Shown: positions 8,730-17,405 of the stretch, in pieces
Position numbering within the stretch: position 1 is the first letter of the stretch
Layout of the letters: each line of letters begins with the position of its first letter
Assembly (NCBI RefSeq): GCF_012277275.1
Contig: NZ_CP051155.1
Coordinates: 1,612,001-1,676,000, forward strand
Source of the DNA: Gephyromycinifex aptenodytis
Lineage (GTDB): Bacteria; Actinomycetota; Actinomycetes; Actinomycetales; Dermatophilaceae
DNA length: 64,000 nt
Direction of reading: 5' to 3'
The notes under the pieces: generated by a model
Database searches by the model: none
What the model was told of the DNA's origin: nothing
What the model saw: only the letters and a program-made list of their open reading frames with translations
Translations under genes and position numbers: made by a program

Positions 8730-10752
8730 TCACCACTCCCGAGGTGACGAGGGTGAGCTGCCCGCCGAGTTCGGCATAGGACAGAACGGGGGTGCGCGGC
8801 GCGGCGCTTTCCAACAACCGCCGCACCGGTAGTCGAAGTGGTGCCGCGCAGACGACAACGGGGGGATTACCGGCGGCTTCTGCTGCCTGAGCGGTACGCG
8901 CGGCCTCCATCGCGATGCGCTCCGCGACCATGGGATCCATCATCAGGAACGAGCCTGCCTCTCCCTGTCGCAGCGTTTCCAACATCCGCTGTTCCAGCAA
9001 CGGGTCGAAGGTGATCACGGACAGCCGCCCGTCCACGGCGTGGCTGGCCGCGATGGCCGGGCCGAGCGCCCCACGGGCTGCTTCGACGAGCCCCTCCGGG
9101 TCCGGGCTGGCTTTGGCTCGCATCGACATGGCCTCGAAGATGCGCACCAGGTCTCGGATGCACACCCGCTCGGACAGCAACGCCTGCAGGGTGCGCTGCA
9201 CATCGCCCAACGACAGCGGCGCCGGGGTGAGCTCTTCGATGACCACCGGGTGGCTCTGGCGCACCATGTCCACGAGCATCTTCACGTCTTCACGGCCCAG
9301 CAGTTGAGCAGCGTGCACCCGCACCACTTCAGCCATGTGGGTAGTGACCACCGAACTGCGGTCGACGACCGTGGAGTTGGCGAGCGCGACGTGTTCGCGC
9401 AGCTCCGCCGGAACCCATTTGGCTTCCAGCCCGAAAACCGGTTCCTGGGTCGCCATGCCCGGCAGGGAGTCCAGGTCGTCCCCGATGGCCAACACCATGC
9501 CGGCCGGGGCTTGACCGCGGGCCACCTCCACACCGTGCACTCGGATCGCGTAGTGCCTCGGCGGCAGATCCAGGTTGTCTCGGGTACGCACCAGGGGCAC
9601 CACGATGCCGATCTCCTGGGCCAGTTTGCGGCGCAGCGCACGAACCCGGTCCAGCAGGTCGCCGCCGGCAGCAGCATCTACCAGGTCGATCAGGTCGTAG
9701 GCCAGTTCGAGCTCCAGCGGCTCCACGCGCATGTCCTGGGCGATCGCCAACGGCGAGTCCTTCTGCGGCTGGGTGGGCAGCTCGTCGATCTCCGGGGTGT
9801 CTTCGACCTCTTCGCCGGGCTTGGGTAGGCGCGCAGCGATGACCAGGGCCAGCGTTCCGATGAGAATGAAAGGGGCCTTGGGCAGCCCGGGGATGAGACC
9901 GAGGATGAGGATGGTCGCGCCCGCCATCTGCACGGATTGGCGTTGCCGACCGAACTGTCCGAGCAGTTCGGTACCCATGTCGTTCTCGGTGGTGGCGCGG
10001 GTGACGATCAGACCGGTCGCCACCGACAGCAGCAGCGCCGGGATCTGGCTGACCAGTCCATCACCCACGGACAACAAGCTGTAGGTGCTGATGGACTCCC
10101 CGGCGCTCATGCCGCGTTGAGCCATACCGATGACGAAGCCGCCGAGCAGGTTGATCAGCGTGATGATGACCGAGGCGATCGCGTCACCCTTGACGAACTT
10201 GGAGGCACCATCCATCGCGCCGTAGAAGTCTGCTTCGGCGGCGACTTCCTTGCGTCGCTGGCGGGCCTGGTCCTCGTCGATCAGGCCCGAGTTGAGGTCG
10301 GCGTCTACAGCCATCTGCTTACCGGGCAGGGCGTCCAAGGTGAAGCGGGCCGCGACCTCGGCCACGCGCCCGGCACCGTTGGTGATGACGGTGAACTGGA
10401 TGATCATCAGGATGACGAAGATGACCAGACCGACGACGATCGAGCCGCCGACGACGAAGTCCCCGAAAGCCTCGATCACCTTTCCGGCGTAACCGTCGGT
10501 GAGCACCAACCGGGTGGAGCTGATGTTCAGCGAGAGCCGGAACAGGGTGGCCAGCAGCAGCAACGCCGGGAAGATCGAGAAGTCCAGCGGTTTGGTGACC
10601 CGCAGGCTCACCAGAAGGATCAACACCGACAGCGCGATGTTGAAGGCCAGCAGCACATCCATGACGAATGGCGGCATGGGCACGACCATCATCACGACAA
10701 TGCCGATGATGGCTGCGGGGACACCGATCTGCCCGGCTAGGCTCGACTTCAC
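8704..10752 (-). CDS. flhA: Flagellar export gate protein FlhA
   Basis: A 682-aa core protein of the flagellar type III export gate. About eight membrane segments fill the first 320 residues, starting with GVPAAIIGIVVMMVVPMPP. They include the conserved FHIPEP-like cytoplasmic loop region around GRVAEVAARFTLDALPGKQ. The C-terminal half is the large cytosolic domain that docks chaperone-substrate pairs. Length fits the family (about 690 aa). A motility-type promoter lies 59 nt upstream (10811-10838), in the gap after flhB, so flhA and the small downstream gene can be transcribed separately. Confidence 0.96.
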   Translation of the reverse strand: MKSSLAGQIGVPAAIIGIVVMMVVPMPPFVMDVLLAFNIALSVLILLVSLRVTKPLDFSIFPALLLLATLFRLSLNISSTRLVLTDGYAGKVIEAFGDFVVGGSIVVGLVIFVILMIIQFTVITNGAGRVAEVAARFTLDALPGKQMAVDADLNSGLIDEDQARQRRKEVAAEADFYGAMDGASKFVKGDAIASVIITLINLLGGFVIGMAQRGMSAGESISTYSLLSVGDGLVSQIPALLLSVATGLIVTRATTENDMGTELLGQFGRQRQSVQMAGATILILGLIPGLPKAPFILIGTLALVIAARLPKPGEEVEDTPEIDELPTQPQKDSPLAIAQDMRVEPLELELAYDLIDLVDAAAGGDLLDRVRALRRKLAQEIGIVVPLVRTRDNLDLPPRHYAIRVHGVEVARGQAPAGMVLAIGDDLDSLPGMATQEPVFGLEAKWVPAELREHVALANSTVVDRSSVVTTHMAEVVRVHAAQLLGREDVKMLVDMVRQSHPVVIEELTPAPLSLGDVQRTLQALLSERVCIRDLVRIFEAMSMRAKASPDPEGLVEAARGALGPAIAASHAVDGRLSVITFDPLLEQRMLETLRQGEAGSFLMMDPMVAERIAMEAARTAQAAEAAGNPPVVVCAAPLRLPVRRLLESAAPRTPVLSYAELGGQLTLVTSGVVNVAEVTAA

Positions 10753-10810
10753 TCAGGCCTCTCGAAGCTGGCGTGAACGCGCCCTGACGGGGCGAGTGAC
10801 TGACGTTTCC

Positions 10811-10838
10811 CCATCGGCCCAGCGGTGCCCAACCTGAG
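10811..10838 (-). promoter_or_regulatory. Sigma-28-like promoter for flhA
   Basis: On the minus strand the gap flhB-flhA contains CTCA-N16-GCCGATGG. It has the same spacing and core as the sites before cheA, the glycosyltransferase operon and others in this window, and is placed about 59 nt before the flhA ATG. Confidence 0.7.
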
Positions 10839-10877
10839 AGTGGCGCACTACCACCGGAGCCGGGTATACCGCGCGGA

Positions 10878-12092
10878 TCAGGCTGCTCGACCTGCGGTGG
10901 GTGAAGCGGGCGAACCCGGCTCGACATCGTCGTGAACAGGGTCGACGTGGATGCCCAGCGCTTCGTCGGTGAGGTCCTCGGGCAGGTTCCGTCCGTCGAA
11001 GCCGGGGTGACGAAGCGGGGAGCGGTGGGTCCCTGCGGAGCGGCCCAGACCGCCCATGCGCATGACGAAGGCGAGGACCTGAGCGATGGTGTCGTACAGC
11101 TCGAACGGGATGAAGTCGTCGATGTCGCACATCTTGTAGAGCATTCGCGCCACGATCACATCCTCGACCAGAGGGATGCCCTGGGCTTCGGCTTCCTCCC
11201 GGATGCGTTTGGCCAGGAACCCGGTGCCCTTGGCCACCACCTGCGGCGCGCCCGAACCTTTCTCATACTTCAAGGCCACCGCGATCCGGGCCGGGTTGGT
11301 CAGCACCACGGTCGAGTCCCCCACCGCCGCCATCATCCGGCGCCGCCCCATCTCGCGCTGCTTCTGGCGCCGCATGCCCTTGACCATCGGGTCACCTTCC
11401 TGCTGCTTACTCTCCTTCTTGATCTCGTCCTTGCTCATCCGCATCGACTTGCCGACTCGATGCCGTTCCATGCCGTAGTCCGCGGCCGCGATGACCAGAC
11501 CGACCAGCGCGATCCGGGTGATGATCTGCATCGCCGACTTCTGCGTCACCTGGATGACCGAGGTCAGCGACCAGGTACCCGACCCTGCGATCTCGGTGAT
11601 GGTGCCCGAGACGATGCCGTAGGCCACGAACCCGAATACGACGAACTTGATGAGCGTCTTGACCAGGTTCCAGGCGCCCTGCATCCCGAACATGTTCTTC
11701 AAGCCGGTGACGGGGTTCAGCTTCTTCCACTTCGGCTTGAACCGTTTGGGGTGCGGCTTGTTGCCACCTTGGATGAGCTGACCCAGCGTGCCCAGGAACA
11801 TGCAGGCCAGCACCAGCGGGCCGATGGTCCACAGCAGCGACAGCATCGTCTGTTTGAACAGTGCCGTCGCCGAGGACAGGACCGGTTCGTGAATGATGCC
11901 CAGGACGGTGTGCAGGGTGCGGTCCACGAGTTTGGACAGGTTGCGCACGGTCATCGGACCGAATGCGACGAATGCCAGCACCGTCAGCCACATCGAGAGG
12001 TCTTGGGTCTTGGCGACGTTGCCTTCTTGTTTGGCCTCTTTGGCCTTTTGCGGGGTCGCCTTCTCAGTTTTGCTGGACTTGTCGTCGGCCAC
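10878..12092 (-). CDS. flhB: Flagellar export switch protein FlhB
   Basis: A 404-aa export-gate protein. The family N terminus (KTEKATPQKAKEAKQEGNVAK) is followed by four hydrophobic segments and a cytoplasmic domain. The cleavage loop reads TNPAR at 265-269 instead of the near-universal NPTH. The Asn-Pro pair needed for autocleavage is kept, but Thr-His is replaced by Ala-Arg. The C terminus is longer than usual and Pro/Asp-rich after residue 350. The start is 4 nt after the fliR stop on the same transcript. Confidence 0.95.
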   Translation of the reverse strand: MADDKSSKTEKATPQKAKEAKQEGNVAKTQDLSMWLTVLAFVAFGPMTVRNLSKLVDRTLHTVLGIIHEPVLSSATALFKQTMLSLLWTIGPLVLACMFLGTLGQLIQGGNKPHPKRFKPKWKKLNPVTGLKNMFGMQGAWNLVKTLIKFVVFGFVAYGIVSGTITEIAGSGTWSLTSVIQVTQKSAMQIITRIALVGLVIAAADYGMERHRVGKSMRMSKDEIKKESKQQEGDPMVKGMRRQKQREMGRRRMMAAVGDSTVVLTNPARIAVALKYEKGSGAPQVVAKGTGFLAKRIREEAEAQGIPLVEDVIVARMLYKMCDIDDFIPFELYDTIAQVLAFVMRMGGLGRSAGTHRSPLRHPGFDGRNLPEDLTDEALGIHVDPVHDDVEPGSPASPTAGRAA

Positions 12093-12095
12093 GGC

Positions 12096-12866
12096 TCACC
12101 CCCCGAGCATTCGGGTGACCGGCCCGAACTGGCGCAAGATCTGCGACAGCCCGGTGTCGATGGCGGCGGGCATGAACGCGATCGCCAAGGTGGCCAGGGA
12201 AACGGTCAGCAGGGTCTTCACCGGGAAGCTCAGCTGGAAGATGTTCAGGCTCGGCACCGCGCGGGAGACCAGACCCAAAGCCAGGTCGGTCAGGAACAGC
12301 ACGGCCACGATCGGCCCGGAGATTTCCAACGCTGAGATGACCAGCCGGTCCAGGTTGCTGCCCATCGCCTGGGCTAGGCGCCCCAGGCTCATCTCACCGG
12401 CCGGCACGATCTGGAAGGAGGTGAGCAGTCCGCGCAGCAACAGCAGATGTCCTCCGGTGGCGAACAGCAAGGTCGTACCGATGAGGTAGTAGATCCGTCC
12501 GAAGATCGAGGAGTTGGTGTTGGAGACCGGGTCCAACATGGTGGCCATCGCCAACATGCTGAACAGGTCGACGAACTCACCGGCGGCCTGCACAGCAGTG
12601 AACAGCGCCAGCACAAGTACCCCGAGGGTCAGCCCGGTCAACAACTGCCAGGTGATCGCCCCGATGAAGCCCGGCAGTCCGGTGATGACGGTGTCCACGA
12701 CCAGGTGCGGGAAGATCGGTAGCGCCACCGCGAAGGCGATCATCGCGCGCACGTTCAGCGGCACCGACTTGCTGCTGAAGGGCGGAGCGATGATGAGGAA
12801 GGCCAGGATGCGCACCGAGACCAAGATGAAGGTCAACAGCGGGGTCAGGCCGACGTCGATGCTCAC
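12096..12866 (-). CDS. fliR: Flagellar export gate protein FliR
   Basis: A 256-aa hydrophobic protein with about six membrane segments. The family stretch APPFSSKSVPLNVRAMIAF lies near residue 30 and FVDLFSMLAMATMLDPVSNT lies in the middle. It forms the FliPQR pore with the two genes just upstream. Spacing in the operon is 3-7 nt on either side. Confidence 0.95.
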   Translation of the reverse strand: MSIDVGLTPLLTFILVSVRILAFLIIAPPFSSKSVPLNVRAMIAFAVALPIFPHLVVDTVITGLPGFIGAITWQLLTGLTLGVLVLALFTAVQAAGEFVDLFSMLAMATMLDPVSNTNSSIFGRIYYLIGTTLLFATGGHLLLLRGLLTSFQIVPAGEMSLGRLAQAMGSNLDRLVISALEISGPIVAVLFLTDLALGLVSRAVPSLNIFQLSFPVKTLLTVSLATLAIAFMPAAIDTGLSQILRQFGPVTRMLGG

Positions 12867-12873
12867 AGCGACC

Positions 12874-13146
12874 TCACGGTCGCAGCAGCGTGGGCAGCGA
12901 CTTGAAGAGGTTCTCGGTGAACGTCACCGCCTCGTTCATCATCCAGTTCCCGGCGAACAGCAACACCAAGGCGACGGCGATGACCTTCGGCACGAAGGTC
13001 AACGTCATCTCCTGCACCTGGGTCACGGATTGCAATAGTGAGATGGCGAACCCGATGACCAGGCTGATGATGAGGATCGGACCGGCAAGTTTGGCCCCGA
13101 GCGTCATCGCCTGAACCGCGATGTGCATGACGTCGTTGTCGCTCAT
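12874..13146 (-). CDS. fliQ: Flagellar export gate protein FliQ
   Basis: A 90-aa protein with two hydrophobic hairpin segments, the normal FliQ size and layout. It has GPILIISLVIGFAISLLQSV and TQVQEMTLTFVPKVIAV motifs. It lies directly between fliP and fliR, as in most flagellar operons. Confidence 0.95.
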   Translation of the reverse strand: MSDNDVMHIAVQAMTLGAKLAGPILIISLVIGFAISLLQSVTQVQEMTLTFVPKVIAVALVLLFAGNWMMNEAVTFTENLFKSLPTLLRP

Positions 13147-13147
13147 G

Positions 13148-14080
13148 TCATCCCCCCTGCTGGTAACTGGCCACGAGGGCGGTGGTGATGAGCGACCAGC
13201 CGTCGACCATGATGAAAAGCAAAATCTTGAACGGCAGCGAGATCATCACCGGCGGCAGCATCATCATTCCCATCGACATCAGCACCGAGGCCACGACCAG
13301 GTCGATGACCAGGAACGGGATGAAGATGACGAAGCCGATGATGAACGCGCTCTTCAGTTCCGAGAGCACGAATGCGGGCAGCAGCGTGGTGAACGAGACG
13401 TCTTCGCGTCTGGCCGGCTGCGGGGACTTGCTCAGGGTGATCATCGTCTGCAGTTCTTGACGTCCGGTCTGACGCAGCATGAAGGTGCGCAGCGGCGCTT
13501 CACCACGGTCGAAGGCTTGCGTCATCGTCACCCGGCCACTCAGGTAGGGCTGGATCGCTTGGTCGTTGACGTCTTTGACGACCCCGCCCATCACGAACAG
13601 GCTGAGGAACAGGGCGATTCCGACGATCACCTGGTTAGGCGGAATGGTCGGGGTTCCCATCGCCTGACGGGTCAGGCCCAGGACGATGACGATCTTGGTG
13701 AACGAGGTCATCAGCAGCAGCAGCGCGGGGGCAACGGAGAGCACCGTCATCAACACGATGATCGTCACCGCTTGGCTGCGACCGGCGCCCTCACCATCGA
13801 TCTGCACCGACACTCCGGGACCGTCCGGACTCGCAGGGCCGGAGGGCGCCGCCGGTGGCACGGGCGGACGCGGCCTGGCCGGGACCCCGACGGCAGCAGA
13901 AGCTCCGGCCGGTGCGGCAACGGCAGGAGCCGACACCGACAGCCCAGCGCCCGTGGCCGCCTGGGCCACTGTGCCCTGCGCAGTCAAGCCCAGGGTTGTG
14001 GCCAGGGTGGCGGCGGCGGCCAGCGTCCACGCGGCACGACGAAGCCGTCGCCCCGGACGGAAGCTGTGCGCCTTACCCAC
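13148..14080 (-). CDS. fliP: Flagellar export gate protein FliP with long Ala/Pro-rich leader
   Basis: A 310-aa protein. The C-terminal 210 residues are canonical FliP, with MTSFTKIVIVLGLTRQAMGT, PPNQVIVGIALFLSLFVM and the final FKILLFIMVDGWSL. A cleavable signal-like segment (about residues 15-42) leads into an Ala/Pro-rich stretch to about residue 95. FliP in many bacteria has a short signal peptide; this leader is longer than usual. The gene overlaps fliO by 8 nt. Confidence 0.95.
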   Translation of the reverse strand: MGKAHSFRPGRRLRRAAWTLAAAATLATTLGLTAQGTVAQAATGAGLSVSAPAVAAPAGASAAVGVPARPRPPVPPAAPSGPASPDGPGVSVQIDGEGAGRSQAVTIIVLMTVLSVAPALLLLMTSFTKIVIVLGLTRQAMGTPTIPPNQVIVGIALFLSLFVMGGVVKDVNDQAIQPYLSGRVTMTQAFDRGEAPLRTFMLRQTGRQELQTMITLSKSPQPARREDVSFTTLLPAFVLSELKSAFIIGFVIFIPFLVIDLVVASVLMSMGMMMLPPVMISLPFKILLFIMVDGWSLITTALVASYQQGG

Positions 14081-14474
14081 GGTGGCGTCCCTTCTGCCGC
14101 TCGCTCAGAGCAGCGATCACTTTGCCGACCTCGCCTTGGCGCCGCAGCACCTCGCTGAAGTCCGGGATGGACTTGGCATCGCTGAGGTCTTCCTTCACCA
14201 CATCGGCAGCAGACAGCTCAGTCAGCACCCGAACGTCGGTGTCGGTCACTCCCAGGAGGAGGATCTTTTCGTTGACTTTGACGACCTGGACGGATGAGCC
14301 GCGCCCTAGCTGCCGACGGGCCAACACCTCCACCGTGACCTGCGCGGAAGGCCGTGATGGCCGGGCGCCGGTGCGGCTGGCGAGGATTCGCATGAACAGG
14401 ATGAGCAGGCCCAGCACGATGACCAGCGAGACGCCCGCGCGGAGCAAGGAAACGGCCACAGAGCCGTCGGTCAC
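14073..14474 (-). CDS. fliO: Flagellar biosynthesis protein FliO
   Basis: A 133-aa protein with one N-terminal membrane segment (about 10-30) and a small cytosolic domain. The pattern VEVLARRQLGRGSSVQVVKV and ILLLGVTDTDVRVL is typical of FliO, the assembly chaperone of the FliPQR complex. It overlaps fliN and fliP by a few bases each. Confidence 0.9.
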   Translation of the reverse strand: MTDGSVAVSLLRAGVSLVIVLGLLILFMRILASRTGARPSRPSAQVTVEVLARRQLGRGSSVQVVKVNEKILLLGVTDTDVRVLTELSAADVVKEDLSDAKSIPDFSEVLRRQGEVGKVIAALSERQKGRHRG

Positions 14475-15670
14475 GCCGTGACCCGCCCGTCGTCGTTGCG
14501 GTCCGGGCTGAGGACCTCGGAGATGCGCACCGCGAACTCCTCATCGACAACGACGACCTCGCCGTGCGCGATGAGGGTGCCGTTGACAAGTACATCCACC
14601 GGGGCCCCGGCGGCCCGGTCCAGTTCGACGATGGAGCCCGGGGTCAGACCGAGGATTTCCTGAACGGTCAGGCGCGCCCGGCCGAGTTCGACGCTGACGC
14701 CCATCACCACTTCGCGCAGCAGGTCCAGGCGGCGCGGGTCGACCGTGAAACCCATTCCGGGGTTGAACGGTTGCAGTTGCGGGGTTGGCATACCGGGCAG
14801 GTTCATCGCTTGCGCGGCGGCGGCTGCTTGGGCTGCGGCCGCCGCGGCTTCGGCAGCGTTCTGCGGCTGTCCCTGCGGCGGGTAGGGCGGGTATCCCTGC
14901 TGGGGGTACCCCTGTTGGGGATACCCCTGCTGCGGGTAACCCTGTGGGGGGTAACCCGGCTGCGGGTAGCCCGGCGGGAGGCCCTGCTGGTACTGGGCGT
15001 AGGCGGCCGGGTCGCCCTGCTGGGGCGCTGCAGGTTGGAAGCTCTCGCCTGCCGCCTGGCCGGACCCGGCTGCCTCAGCCGAGCTCTGGTCCTCCTGGGC
15101 CCCGGAATCCTCGCCGGACTCGTCCTCGTCCTCGGTCTCGGCCTCCGCCTCGTCGCTGTTGCCCTCGGCCTCGGCCTCGGCTTCGGCGATGGCGGCTGCC
15201 AACTGGGCCGCGGCGCCCTCACCGGTGGCTTCGGCGGGCATCGCCAGCAGCAGCGCCGCCAGCGTCGACTCGTGGAAGACACCGACGACCCCGGCCTCGT
15301 CGGCGTTCTCCAGCACATCGAAGGGGTCGGTCATGTGGGCCTGGCCGGCCTTGAAATCCCCCAGCCCCTCGTGCATCTGCTCCAGGGCCTCGGTCAGCGC
15401 CGTCGTCCACAGGTTGCGTGCCTCGGTGCGGTCGAAAACCTCGCCGCTCTTGTGGTCGACCAGGCCGGTGATGACCAGCACGGCCGCGCCGGTGTTGCCG
15501 GCGTTGTTCAGCACCACCTCCACAGCGAAGGCGCCACCGGGCAACGACATCGTCGTGGCCTGAATGGCATCGAGGGCTTCAACGGTGAGCGAGTCCGCCT
15601 CGGCGAAGTGCGCGGGCAGCGCGCCCGCGCCTGCGAGCAGGGCGGCGTCGAGCTCTGGCGTGGTAGGCAT
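14471..15670 (-). CDS. fliN: Flagellar motor switch protein FliN with long N-terminal extension
   Basis: A 399-aa protein. The C-terminal 75 residues (about 315-388) are a SpoA/FliN domain, with GVSVELGRARLTVQEILGL and HGEVVVVDEEFAVRI. Residues 1-165 form a separate alpha/beta domain of the size expected for a CheC-like or FliY-like module, but without its phosphatase signature. Residues 160-200 are Glu/Asp/Ala-rich. Residues 232-268 are a Gly-Tyr-Pro-Gln repeat. A normal FliN is about 100-130 aa, so this is an unusually large switch protein. It binds FliM/FliG at the C-ring. Confidence 0.92.
   Translation of the reverse strand: MPTTPELDAALLAGAGALPAHFAEADSLTVEALDAIQATTMSLPGGAFAVEVVLNNAGNTGAAVLVITGLVDHKSGEVFDRTEARNLWTTALTEALEQMHEGLGDFKAGQAHMTDPFDVLENADEAGVVGVFHESTLAALLLAMPAEATGEGAAAQLAAAIAEAEAEAEGNSDEAEAETEDEDESGEDSGAQEDQSSAEAAGSGQAAGESFQPAAPQQGDPAAYAQYQQGLPPGYPQPGYPPQGYPQQGYPQQGYPQQGYPPYPPQGQPQNAAEAAAAAAQAAAAAQAMNLPGMPTPQLQPFNPGMGFTVDPRRLDLLREVVMGVSVELGRARLTVQEILGLTPGSIVELDRAAGAPVDVLVNGTLIAHGEVVVVDEEFAVRISEVLSPDRNDDGRVTA
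14885..14965 (-). repeat. 15-nt tandem repeat in fliN coding Gly-Tyr-Pro-Gln-Gln
   Basis: At least three near-perfect 15-nt units encode GYPQQ, with degenerate GYPPQ units at the edges. They form the flexible linker between the N-terminal domain and the SpoA domain of FliN. Repeat number is likely variable. Confidence 0.8.
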
Positions 15671-15698
15671 CAGCGTTCCTTCGCAAGGGGGCGTGCGG

Positions 15699-16568
15699 TC
15701 ATGACGTGACGATCTGGCAGGCGAGGCGCTTGCCGTGGCTACCGGGGACGGCGGTCGCGACAGGGATGCCGTCGGCCTCCAAGGTCAACGGCTGGTTTGT
15801 GGGGTGGTGCAGCGGCAGGACGTCGCCCACCTCGAGATCGAGGATGTCCCGCGAGGGCAACGCGATCGGCGCGAACGCCACCCGCACCTCAACTGGCACC
15901 TCGTGCATGCGTTCCTTGAGGCTCTCCGCGGCTTCGGCCTTGGCGCCGGAGAGCTCGATCTCGGGTTTGGCGTGTACCGAATCCAGCACCGGAGCGATGG
16001 TCTCCACCGGGATGCACAACGTGGACCGGGCTGTCTGGTCGCCGAGCTTGATCTCGAACTCGGCGACGATCATCGCGTCCGAGGGCGGAGCCAACTGCAG
16101 GAACTGCGGGTCGGACTCCATCGACTGCACTTCGCCCTTGACCCCACCCAGGCTCTCGAAGGCGTACCGCAGCTCCCACACCATCTGTTTGACGAGGCTG
16201 CGGATCAGGCCGCTCTCGATCTCGGACAGGGCACGGCTGGGCTGTTTGCTGGTGCCAGGCCCACCCAACAGGCGGTCGATGACACTCATCACGAGGTCCA
16301 TGGGGAGCTGAAAAACCCCATCGCCCTCTAGCGGTGCGAAGTTCAGTATGGCGAGCAGCGACGGGTTCGGCACCCGCCCGATGTACTCGTCATACGTCGT
16401 TTGCACGACGTCTTCGAGGTTGGCGTGGGCGACGATGCGCAGCGTGGTCGACAAGATCGTCGCCATCTGTCGGGCGAAGGTCTCGGTGGCCATCTGCAAG
16501 GCACGAAGCTGCTCGCGACTGAACCGGCTCGGGCTCCTGAAGTCATAGAGCTGCGGTTCGGCGTTCAC
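15699..16568 (-). CDS. fliM: Flagellar motor switch protein FliM
   Basis: A 289-aa C-ring protein with a GTG start preceded by GAGG. The N terminus (YDFRSPSRFSREQLRAL) is followed by the CheC-like middle domain with SLLAILNFAPLEGDGVFQLP and LIRSLVKQMVWELRYAFE. The C-terminal SpoA domain runs from about residue 215 (VEVRVAFAPIALPSRDILDL). The N-terminal CheY-binding helix typical of longer FliM proteins is not obvious. A promoter-like site ends 9 nt before the start, which would leave almost no leader. Confidence 0.93.
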   Translation of the reverse strand: MNAEPQLYDFRSPSRFSREQLRALQMATETFARQMATILSTTLRIVAHANLEDVVQTTYDEYIGRVPNPSLLAILNFAPLEGDGVFQLPMDLVMSVIDRLLGGPGTSKQPSRALSEIESGLIRSLVKQMVWELRYAFESLGGVKGEVQSMESDPQFLQLAPPSDAMIVAEFEIKLGDQTARSTLCIPVETIAPVLDSVHAKPEIELSGAKAEAAESLKERMHEVPVEVRVAFAPIALPSRDILDLEVGDVLPLHHPTNQPLTLEADGIPVATAVPGSHGKRLACQIVTS

Positions 16569-16576
16569 AAGACCTC

Positions 16577-16604
16577 ACATCGACCGAAAACCACTGTTCC
16601 TGAG
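16577..16604 (-). promoter_or_regulatory. Sigma-28-like site just upstream of fliM
   Basis: The minus strand reads CTCA-N16-GTCGATGT, the same layout as the other motility sites. It is so close to the GTG of fliM that transcription from it would give a nearly leaderless message and remove the GAGG site. It may be real with an unusual leader, or a relic. Confidence 0.5.
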
Positions 16605-16906
16605 TGCGACCGGGTTCTCTTGCGGCCTGCTACCACCATCAATGCGCCCTTCCTTGCTGGCTGTTCGCCTCTGCTGCGAGCTGGGCATGTCCTCAACGGC
16701 GCCCTTGCCGCGACCGGTGCGCCGGCAGCTGCCGTTGCCCCAGAACGTGGGGGTGAAGCGCCGGCCGCTCGGCCCGGCACGACGCCGAGGGCCGTACTCC
16801 CGGTTGCTGAGCGCTAGGCGCAGCGGGCACGTGACCGCCTGCCCGGGAGTGCAGCCCTCGACGTCGGTGAACGGGTGCGAGGCGAATGGGTGTGGATCTC
16901 GGGTGG
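16605..16906. other. Gap between fliL and fliM without a gene
   Basis: About 300 bases without a supportable frame. A 71-codon minus frame here has no RBS and a composition unlike the flanking genes. No strong hairpin was noticed. The only signal is the promoter-like site adjoining fliM. Confidence 0.5.
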
Positions 16907-17383
16907 TTACTGCATGACGAACTCGGTGAAGTACACCTTCAACACGTCGCCGTGATAGCGCTCGGAGACTTCCTTGCTCAGCGTCTTCTGAGCGGATTCG
17001 CGCTTGGCGGGGTCGAGCAGGTCTTCCTTGGTGTATTTGCCCAACACCAGGATCGTGGCGTCGCGGGCTTTGGAGACGTCGAAAGTCTTCAGCGCCTCCT
17101 CACCGCCGGCGGCTTCGGTGGCGGCCTCGCTCAACTGCAAGCTCAGCCTCGTCTTCAAGAACGAGCCGTCCGCCAGGTTGAGCGTCATGTCGTCTTCCAT
17201 CGCGTACACCGCGCCGTAGGTGGTGGCCGGGTCTTCCTTGGCCTCGTCATCACCTTTGAACAGCGTCATGAAGATCAGCGCAGCAGCAACCAGGGTCACA
17301 ACGACGGCGGCAGCGATGATGATGATGAGTTTCTTCTTGCCACCCTTGGCGGCGGGTGCCTCAGCCTCGGCAGTAGCAGTCAT
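16907..17383 (-). CDS. fliL: Flagellar basal body protein FliL
   Basis: A 158-aa stator-associated protein. A short Lys-rich cytosolic start (KGGKKK) is followed by one membrane helix (about 19-40) and a periplasm-side domain ending ...GDVLKVYFTEFVMQ, the typical FliL C terminus. The ATG at 17383 has AAGGAG at proper spacing; the longer upstream frame is not supported. It follows motB by 22 nt. Confidence 0.92.
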   Translation of the reverse strand: MTATAEAEAPAAKGGKKKLIIIIAAAVVVTLVAAALIFMTLFKGDDEAKEDPATTYGAVYAMEDDMTLNLADGSFLKTRLSLQLSEAATEAAGGEEALKTFDVSKARDATILVLGKYTKEDLLDPAKRESAQKTLSKEVSERYHGDVLKVYFTEFVMQ

Positions 17384-17405
17384 GGCGTTCTCCTTGGAAG
17401 GGGTC

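Noticed and set aside
10932-12335. Plus-strand frame of 467 codons over flhB and fliR
   Set aside because: Shadow with His/Gln/Asp-rich nonsense; flhB and fliR are clear on the minus strand.
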